Part shown: one piece after another, positions 58,013 to 64,000 of the stretch
Layout of the letters: each line of letters starts with the position of its first letter
How positions within the stretch are numbered: the stretch's first letter is position 1
DNA from: Ceratobasidium sp. AG-K
Taxonomy: Eukaryota > Basidiomycota > Agaricomycetes > Cantharellales > Ceratobasidiaceae
Assembly (NCBI GenBank): GCA_037039685.1
Contig: JAWNGF010000006.1
Location: 1,736,001-1,800,000, forward strand
DNA: 64,000 nt
Reading direction: 5' to 3'
The notes under the pieces: model-generated
What the model saw: the letters and a program-made list of their open reading frames with translations, nothing else
Database searches by the model: none
Told to the model about the DNA's origin: nothing
Made by a program: the position numbers and the translations under genes

Positions 58013-58903
58013 ATAGGGTCACACGCTTATGAGCTCGATTTGCCGGCAACAATGAGGGTGCACCCCGTTTTCCACATCGATTTGCTCAGCCCTTACAAGA
58101 AAGACACAGAATTCAACCGAAACCAACCCCGACCACCGCCGATCATAACAGAAGAAGGAGAAGAAGAATATGAGGTAGAAAAGATTTTGGACTGGAAGGA
58201 GACAAAGGACGGTCTTTTTTACAGGGTCAGATGGAAGGGTTATGGAAGTGAAGAAGACACAGAACAAAGGGCGGAAGATTTTGGTCACCTTTCAAAGATC
58301 ATCAAGGACCTTCTACGCCGACACCCCGAAGCTCCCACGCCATCTAACTACGCTCCAGGGAAGATAAAAGGCAGAAGGGGTGAAACGGACAGCCTCACTT
58401 GCAAAACTTGCTACTACTCCAAGAAACACCCTCTACTCAACGCTTTAAATCTTTTTTGCCCTCTGCAATGCCTGCTGTCACCCGCTCCACCATTGCCAAC
58501 AACCTCACCCGCGTCCTCGAAGGACCTGCCTTTGCCACGGCAAGGATCCTTGACTCCGGAGCCGCCCTCTACGTCTTCAAGAGGTCACAACAAAGCTCGG
58601 GCAGAATGCACTTCAGGGCCTCGGACGACATCCTCCACTCAGACCTGGGGGAATTCCAGTGGGTCGGAAAAAAATGGCCAACACGCATGCAGCTCCTACG
58701 GAAGGACATATTTGTCTGCCGGGGGTGTGCCGCATTCCAGGTCTCGGAGGTCGTTCTCCTCTCCACCCACATGCTCGGGGTGGTTGAATGGGGCCAAGAA
58801 GGAGCGTACTCAAGCGAGTGGGTACCAGGTTACGACGGAAGGCAGCCGACGCTCCGACCTAGATGGAACAATGCCTGGGACGCCAACTACGAAAAGGACC
58901 TGA
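58013..58903 (+). CDS. RE-1 Pol C-terminal part with chromodomain (after in-frame stop)
   Basis: Same frame as pol, directly after the TGA. It starts IGSHAYELDLPATMRVHPVF, then HIDLLSPYKK, and a chromodomain from about 58170 (EEYEVEKILDWKETKDGLFY, then VRWKGYGSEED). In chromoviruses this domain targets integration to heterochromatin. The frame stays open to 58903, but beyond about 58360 the composition is Ser/Thr/Pro-rich and it overlaps ORF3, so the biological end is probably earlier or the tail is fortuitous. Confidence 0.75.
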   Translation: MGSHAYELDLPATMRVHPVFHIDLLSPYKKDTEFNRNQPRPPPIITEEGEEEYEVEKILDWKETKDGLFYRVRWKGYGSEEDTEQRAEDFGHLSKIIKDLLRRHPEAPTPSNYAPGKIKGRRGETDSLTCKTCYYSKKHPLLNALNLFCPLQCLLSPAPPLPTTSPASSKDLPLPRQGSLTPEPPSTSSRGHNKARAECTSGPRTTSSTQTWGNSSGSEKNGQHACSSYGRTYLSAGGVPHSRSRRSFSSPPTCSGWLNGAKKERTQASGYQVTTEGSRRSDLDGTMPGTPTTKRT

Positions 58904-59232
58904 GCGACTGGAGGATGGAGAGGGGCCGATACCAGAAGGAGAAGATCGACTGGGAACCCTACTGGTGGAAGAAGGAGGAGGCTGACGTGTCGGCATGGAA
59001 GGAGGCAGAGCCCGATGTGCGACAGTGGGACAAGGAGTTCGTGGAGGCTCAGGAAAGGGTTTTGGACTGGTCCAAGGCCGACTGGACAAGGGAGGAGACA
59101 TGGGAAGAGTGGGAGAAGTTCTCGGACGAACCGGGGAACACCGCGTTCAATCCCATCGACCTGACCTTGGAGGAAGATGAAGGGCTTGAGGAGTTTATGC
59201 TGAGGAAAGGGAAGGACTGCGCGGTACAGTAA
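58468..59232 (+). CDS. RE-1 ORF3, unknown accessory protein
   Basis: A 254-aa frame between the chromodomain and the 3' LTR, in a different frame from pol, starting MPAVTRSTIANNL. It is strikingly rich in Trp (about 16) and in Glu/Lys. The N-terminal half has a compact region with one CxxC (VCRGCAAF, about residue 90). The C-terminal half has repeated acidic/aromatic phrases (SDWRMERG, DWEPYWWKKEE, DWSKADWTREETWEEWEKF). No signal peptide or membrane segment is visible, so it is not envelope-like. It ends about 40 bp before the polypurine tract. I do not recognise a family. Its length in a young element argues that it is maintained. Confidence 0.65.
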   Translation: MPAVTRSTIANNLTRVLEGPAFATARILDSGAALYVFKRSQQSSGRMHFRASDDILHSDLGEFQWVGKKWPTRMQLLRKDIFVCRGCAAFQVSEVVLLSTHMLGVVEWGQEGAYSSEWVPGYDGRQPTLRPRWNNAWDANYEKDLSDWRMERGRYQKEKIDWEPYWWKKEEADVSAWKEAEPDVRQWDKEFVEAQERVLDWSKADWTREETWEEWEKFSDEPGNTAFNPIDLTLEEDEGLEEFMLRKGKDCAVQ

Positions 59233-59261
59233 GTCCATTCAGGTCCCCCAAATGGACTCTT

Positions 59262-59273
59262 AGGGGGGAGTAA
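59262..59273 (+). other. Polypurine tract of RE-1
   Basis: Aggggggagtaa abuts the 3' LTR start at 59274, the expected position for the plus-strand primer. Confidence 0.75.
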
Positions 59274-59728
59274 TGTCGTGAGCCAGCTCACTCCATCGGA
59301 CTCGACTGTTGTCTCGCCCGCCTGTTCCTTTCTTTTGTGTTGTGTTCCGTTTCCGTTTGCCGCGTTGCCACCTTCTTGTGGTTATCCTGTTACATTGTGT
59401 AACGCGGCTGTGCTTTGTACGAGTCATGTCTGTTCATACAGCATGACTCACATGGACACTCCTGACTGGTAGACTGTATGACTCATGTGGCTGCGCCTTG
59501 TATGACTCGGCCACTTCTTATATATATATAGAGGACCAACAAGCCTGGTAACCCCAGCTTGTTTTGTCTCGTCAAAACATCCCCTCTGAGTGACACTTAG
59601 AACCACCCCTACCCTCAAGAGCCTACAGACGCTTAAGTGTGTTGCGGTTCAAGAGGTCACTTAGGTCTTAGTGCCGTCCACTCTCCATCGCGGCTTATCT
59701 CATAGCCAACAAGAAGAAGCTTACGACA
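59274..59728 (+). repeat. 3' LTR of RE-1
   Basis: 455 bp, TGTCGTGAGCC...CTTACGACA, differing from the 5' LTR at two sites by eye. Followed by the tgaag target duplication. Confidence 0.92.
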
Positions 59729-59980
59729 TGAAGATAAGTAAATGATGTAAAAAACATTATAGACTTTGATTGTTGTTGGGAGTTCCAGCCAGTATGTGTG
59801 GCTTGAGATTTGCTCTGTGACCTTGAATGGTCCCAACTGCTTCCAATTTAGCTTCTTGCTTGGTTGTTGCAATGAGATATTTGTCAAAGCCAGCCAAACT
59901 TCCTGTCCCACACTGAATTCCTGCACCATTGCATTGTTAAAGGACCTTGTCTGTGCCTCCAGGGCCATGGTCATTGCTGC

Positions 59981-60435
59981 TGTCATGAGCTCAGGTGCAA
60001 TAACATATTTTTTCTATTTTTCTATCTTTTTTCTGAGACAATTTCCTTTTCTGGTATATTGTATAAGAATGTTCTAGAATTAGTCATGTGATCAATTTGT
60101 CTTTTGATGTGATATTGCATTGGATTCCATATTTGATATTAGAATGTTCTGGAATGTTGTTCTTGTTTGTATATGGCTGCATTCCTTCATGTATATAAAC
60201 TGAGGGGTCAAGTCTGGTAACAACCAAGACTTGACCTCTTGTCAATAGGATTCAAGCTTTCTATTCTTACTCAACAGGCTCTCTACCCCACTTATACTTA
60301 AGTTACTCAGGCCTTAGTTGCTGCCCATTGTTATAACCACTCAAACCACCTTTACCTCCATCCATCTTTGGGTTTAGGGTTTACCCTTTACTCATTGTAT
60401 TTTCCACAGGACTTCGGCCTGGGTGTTATAGCTTT
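59981..60435 (+). repeat. LTR of family C, apparently truncated
   Basis: Starts TGTCATGAGCT at the point where the RE-2 integrase reading stops. It has a TATA-like gtatataaac near 60192 followed by gacttgacctctt, like the minus-strand LTR at 63396-63810. No clear CA end is seen; it merges into another LTR fragment near 60436. Confidence 0.55.
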
Positions 60436-60777
60436 TCTTAGTTGTCAGTGAGCTTAGATGTGATACCTGTTCCCTTTTCTGCTTGGTCTCCATGGACATA
60501 TCCTGTTTCCTTTGTTCTTTCCTTGCTTCCCTGTGACTCTTGCTTTCTCTTGTTTTGTTGCAACTCTCTATTGTACATAGTCACCATAGTTAGTATATGT
60601 ACCAGCAACACAAGTCTTGTCTCCACAAGACTTGTTCTCTTGTTGTTTTCCCCTACCACTCGTGTGACTGCTTAGCTTAGGCCTAAGAGCCACTCATTGA
60701 CCCTTGTTGTTGTCCCAACCACTGTCCTCACCACCCAACTGACCCTCAGTGTCATCAGGCCTGACTAGGGTTGTGAC
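60436..60777 (+). repeat. Truncated LTR of family D (RE-3 family)
   Basis: Resembles the 3' part of the LTR at 60961-61403: shared tctccatggac, acaagacttgttc, cccttgttgttg and the end ctagggttgtgaca. The 5' end is missing. The 180 bp up to 60960 show nothing recognisable. Confidence 0.6.
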
Positions 60778-60960
60778 AGCATTGGTCTCACATGGAACCA
60801 TGTCCTGTGCCTCCCAGACACAGGACAGGCCACCCAACAAGCCAGGGTGCATGGCCCCATGTCCCCAGGTACAGATCTGTGTGGTTGGCCCATGTGCCAT
60901 CTTTACCACTACCTAAGATATATAGAACCCACAGCAAAAGAATTAGCTGGGTCCCCATAA

Positions 60961-61403
60961 TGTCACAACCTTTTCTCGTTCCTTGTTCTTTGCTCTGTTT
61001 GCCTTGTGTTTGGTCTCGTTCTGCTCGCCTTGGCGCATTTAGTCGCCTTTCTGTAAGCTATGGTCACGGGACATGCCTGCCTGGCATGTCTTCTCTTTGC
61101 CTCTTTCTCCATGGACTTATCTTGTCTCCTTTGTCTTGCCTGCGCTTCTTTCTGACTCTTGCTTTTTCCTTGTTCTCTCCCTTGTTGCCTCCTATCTATT
61201 GTACATAACCACACTAGATAGTATATATACCAGCAACCCAAGTCTTGTCTCTACAAGACTTGTTCCCTTGTTGTTTTCCCCATCACTCATTGCGTGACTC
61301 ACTTCAGCCTAAGCGCCATACATTTGACCCTTGTTGTTGCCCCAACCCCCATCCTCACTGCCTGTGGAGTCTCGGCCTCCAAGGCTCAACTAGGGTTGTG
61401 ACA
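60961..61403 (+). repeat. 5' LTR of gypsy element RE-3
   Basis: 443 bp beginning TGTCACAACC and ending GGTTGTGACA, a perfect 10-bp terminal inverted repeat. TATA stretch gtatatatac at 61221-61230. Followed by a primer-binding site and gag. Confidence 0.8.
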
Positions 61404-61406
61404 CTA

Positions 61407-61419
61407 GAACAAGTCTTGT
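61407..61419 (+). other. Primer-binding site of RE-3, self-priming type
   Basis: GAACAAGTCTTGT, 3 nt after the LTR, is the exact reverse complement of ACAAGACTTGTTC (61253-61265), which lies about 25-30 bp after the LTR TATA box. Same layout as RE-1 with an unrelated sequence. Confidence 0.6.
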
Positions 61420-61811
61420 TGCCTTTGCCACGGATACAGCCTTTGTCACTGTTGGAACTGGGTCTTTCATCACCAGGTCACCTCTGAGCACTTGCACACC
61501 CCTCACCATTGTCAGCTAATACCCCCATCTCTCCCCTGCATCATTTACACGTCAAGGCACACTGCAGCTCGCACCCATTAGCCTGTCAACAATGTCCCCT
61601 ATCCTCTGATATCACTGAACCATGGCCACCTAATCAGGAAGCACCGTTCATATATTTTATTGGAACAAGGACCTCTGAGACCATTGCACTGAACCTACCG
61701 TCAACTAGGTTCCCCCTATACATTCCATCTCTACCCAGGGGATATATTTTCTATAACAAACATTACTAGCCAATTTTGGTCAAAGCGCACCAGGAAGCGC
61801 ATTTATTGTAG

Positions 61812-63413
61812 ATGTCCAACAGAAGCCACATGAATTCTGCAGATTCCTACCAAGCAACAATGTCTTCCATGATGCCCTCCTTCTCTAAGGGCAAAAGCCC
61901 CATTGCAATACCTCCACCAGAAACCCCCCTCCATCAAACTCGCTTCTCAGAACCTCCCCCATCAAGGAAAGAAAGCAATGAGGAAGGATCAGTAGGGGAT
62001 ACAACCATTTGTTCCCAACCGGCCCCCTACAAAACCTTTGATGCAGAATCAAGACCACCGTCTCCTGCCATTAGGGAATACAAGGGCAACTCCTGGTGGG
62101 AAACCCGTGAAGGCGATTTTCAAAAAGAAGTCCTCTTCATTCTCAGAGAATTATCATTGTGCCATAGTCTCATGGCAGAGAGGTTGGAACACATCAAACA
62201 ATGGATCCTACATAATAGGGATGATGGAAATATCTGCATCGACCAACTAACAGAAATCACGGATCAGAATTGCAAACTATACAACGAAATGAGGGATCAG
62301 CATAGAATAACAAGGGATGCAGTCCAGGCACAAGGAATTGTATCAAGTGGGAGACCAACAGGAGGAAGTGGAACAACTGCGGCTCAAACCAACACCCTAA
62401 CAACCAGTCAACTAGGATTGTTGCTAGGAGGAGGAATGGCAACCCAAGGACTAAGGGGTTCTATGATGCAATTTGCACCACCCTCGTCAGGAGCAACAAC
62501 AGCCCCAACATCTTCGATCTTTGGAAGTGGAAGAACGGAAAAATCAGCAGCATCCAAACCAACTGAATTCCAGGGGGAGCAAGGAGCCAAGGCTAGGGAT
62601 TTTACTTACTCCTGCCCAAATTACATTGCCGACTCCCATTACGCCACTGCCTTGGATGAAAAGAAGATCTGTCTTATCATTTTGTACGTACGCGGCCCTG
62701 CTATTGACTGGATTCGCCCTTTCCAAGACCTACATAATGCAGGTGTACCCCAAGCCATTTTTACAAGTCTAGATATCTTTCAGCAGGAGTGGGAATTAGC
62801 CTTTGGCAAAATCAAGCAAGTAGAGGTCTACAGACAGAAGTACAAGGCACTTTCCCAGACCAAAACAGTGGTCAAATACCTCACCCAATTCAGGATTCTG
62901 TTGGCACCGCTAGACTACAACGAGCAGACCCTGAAAGACAACTTCTATGCGGGGCTCAAGGACGACATCAAGGATATGCTAACCTCCCAGGCCTATAATT
63001 GTCACAATGCAACACTACAGGAACTGTTTACTAGGGCCCAGGAAATTGATGCCGCACTCATTGCAAGGAACATGGAGATAAAGGGAACCAACATCCTGGA
63101 GAGGGCGACTTTGAGTGGCACCCAGAAGCGGGTAACCATGAGCGCAACAGCGCATAGATACCAGAAAGGAGAGGCAATCTACATGGTTACTCCCCAAGGC
63201 AGCAAGAAGGGCACAATCGAGTCAATTAGCAAGAACAAATGCGGTTTCCTTACCCCCAAGGTCAAATGGGCTGATGGAACAACGTCGGAAATCCCTTTTA
63301 GCTTCATCAAACCAGATGTTTGCCAGGCTAGGGTGGAAGTAGCAGCGGTCACAAGTGAAACCACCTGTTATTGCTGCCAGAAAAAGGGACATATTTGTCC
63401 CGACTTGGGTTAA
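61812..63413 (+). pseudogene. RE-3 Gag, cut by another LTR
   Basis: Open for 533 codons from the ATG at 61812. Ser/Pro-rich N terminus, a helical segment, a Gly/Thr linker, a retrotransposon Gag core (about 250-420: ALDEKKICLIILYVRGPAID, then FFxG-like NFYAGLKDDIKDML), and the start of a CCHC knuckle (CYCCQKKGHI). The knuckle is interrupted at 63396 by the LTR of a minus-strand element; the last six codons and the stop come from that LTR. Pol is not in the window on this side. Confidence 0.8.
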
Positions 63414-63810
63414 TTAGGTATATGAAAGTTAAGGGGTTCGACTTGGAGAAGTCTTAGAACCCAAGGAGTAGTGATAGTTAAGAGGATTTGATTTAGCAAG
63501 TCCTAGTGGAGAAGAGGTCAAGCTCTGTCGTTAACCGGCTTGACCTCTGGGTTTATATACATGAGGGAACTGTGCCACGTCATCATATATCAGTGTGGGA
63601 AAGCCGAGTACAACCGATGATAAGCGAGATAAGAGACATGACTCGACATTCTGGAAGTTCCGGAAGCATCACCAATATCAAATGAAAAGACAAATACATC
63701 ACATGATACAAGTTTAAGCGCCAGAGGACATTTGTACCAAAAAAGGAAAGTGTTCGGAAAAAAAGATATAAAATCGGAATAAAATGTCTGAGCTTAGTCA
63801 GCTCATGACA
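63396..63810 (-). repeat. 3' LTR of minus-strand chromovirus RE-4
   Basis: 415 bp; on the minus strand it runs TGTCATGAGCTG...CAAGTCGGGACA. It is preceded (minus) by a polypurine tract aggagggggtaa (63811-63822). It cuts the zinc knuckle of RE-3 Gag. If insertion made a 5-bp duplication it should be atatt, with its partner beyond the window. Confidence 0.8.
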
Positions 63811-63820
63811 TTACCCCCTC

Positions 63821-64000
63821 CTAAGGGCCTGGCGCGGTGGGGTGGAGTTTGTGAAATTTATCAACCAGTTCAGGAGCGTTCTTGAGATCTTCCTTTGACT
63901 GCCAAGAGTTGTCTGCATGAGAGTATCCTTTCCACTTAACGTAATAGTGGAGTTGACGGCGGATTTTCTTGGAATTAAGGATCTCTTCGACTTCCCATTC
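63821..64000 (-). CDS. RE-4 Pol C terminus with chromodomain (partial)
   Basis: Open to the window edge on the minus strand: EWEVEEILNSKKIRRQLHYY, then VKWKGYSHADNSWQSKEDL and ...ELVDKFHKLHPTAPGP before a TAG at 63821-63823. This is an intact chromodomain with the aromatic cage positions expected for this group. The rest of the element lies outside the window. Confidence 0.78.
   Translation of the reverse strand, partial: EWEVEEILNSKKIRRQLHYYVKWKGYSHADNSWQSKEDLKNAPELVDKFHKLHPTAPGP

Larger units (their letters stand above)
52515..59728 (+). mobile_element. Complete Ty3/gypsy chromovirus RE-1
   Basis: A 7214-bp element with two 455-bp LTRs, a 5-bp target duplication tgaag (52510-52514 and 59729-59733), a primer-binding site, gag, pol with integrase and chromodomain, an extra ORF, and a polypurine tract. 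By eye the LTRs differ at only two sites (tgtcatg/tgtcgtg and ccattg/ccatcg), so insertion is recent. It sits inside RE-2. One in-frame stop in pol would block the chromodomain. Confidence 0.93.
51693..59980 (-). pseudogene. Decayed Ty3/gypsy chromovirus pol (RE-2), split by two insertions
   Basis: Three minus-strand pieces join into one pol C terminus. 59734-59980 gives the integrase C-terminal module (...FSVGQEVWL...QLGPFKVTEQI...KVYNVFYIIYLS). 52435-52509 gives SYAKDEEVGRAFNHPPPIVTKEGEEE. 51693-51939 gives a chromodomain (EYKVEKIVNSCWDKGRFVYQ, then QWKGYG). The breaks coincide exactly with the complete element RE-1 (TGAAG duplication) and a solo LTR (CTCCT duplication). An in-frame stop follows the chromodomain at ...TQDAV. 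RT, RNase H and gag are missing; sequence beyond 59980 belongs to another LTR. Confidence 0.8.

Noticed and set aside
58468..59232. Envelope-like function for RE-1 ORF3
   Set aside because: No signal peptide, no membrane segment and no glycoprotein-like cysteine pattern.
58810..59238. 142-codon minus-strand frame in RE-1 ORF3
   Set aside because: Antisense to ORF3, with hydrophobic composition that follows from complementing Glu/Trp codons.
1..64000. rRNA or tRNA genes
   Set aside because: No tRNA-like cloverleaf with A/B boxes or rRNA signature was noticed by eye; a dedicated scan was not possible.

Overview
The window looks like a filamentous basidiomycete chromosome segment. Genes carry many short GT-AG introns of about 50-60 bp, the catalogue includes a laccase and two CBM1-GH6 cellobiohydrolases, NACHT-WD40 proteins are large, and Ty3/gypsy chromoviruses are abundant. 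The combination suggests an Agaricomycete, possibly a Rhizoctonia/Ceratobasidium-type fungus; that placement is inference, since no marker gene is present.

Layout. 1-2.5 kb: unassigned sequence and a 1.47-kb hAT-like element with an 8-bp target duplication. 3.0-10.0 kb: an intact URA2-type pyrimidine enzyme of about 2203 aa in nine exons. 12.0-14.3 kb: a 16-exon laccase. 14.6-22.5 kb: two GH6 cellobiohydrolase genes in direct repeat, separated by a 2.2-kb near-perfect palindrome. 24.3-25.3 kb: a RAB18-like GTPase. 26.3-27.1 kb: a small secreted protein with a bacterial-type lysozyme/transglycosylase motif. 30.5-31.6 kb: a DUF1275 (YoaK-like) membrane protein. 32.9-34.1 kb: a decayed oxalate decarboxylase. 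34.6-39.4 kb: an intact NACHT-WD40 NLR-like gene, facing a decayed one (46.3-40.6 kb, minus strand) that is broken by a 1592-bp palindromic TA-flanked element. 48.6-49.3 kb: a small Clr2-domain gene.

From 49.5 kb to the end the window is a nest of retroelements. A Tc1/mariner transposase remnant was hit by a gypsy element (minus strand) and by a solo LTR. The gypsy element was then hit by a solo LTR and by a young complete Ty3/gypsy chromovirus (52515-59728) with 455-bp LTRs differing at about two positions and a TGAAG target duplication. That element has gag, pol with a chromodomain (one in-frame stop), a probable -1 frameshift site, an extra downstream ORF of 254 aa, and a primer-binding site complementary to its own predicted RNA 5' end. 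A second element (LTR 60961-61403, gag 61812 onward) shows the same self-priming layout and is interrupted by a third, minus-strand chromovirus that runs off the window.

Functional themes are nucleotide synthesis and vesicle traffic (housekeeping), secreted lignocellulose attack (laccase, GH6 pair, formerly oxalate decarboxylase), probable self/non-self or cell-death signalling (NLRs), and heavy transposon load. Exon boundaries were read by eye from splice consensus and family conservation; they have not been checked against transcripts.
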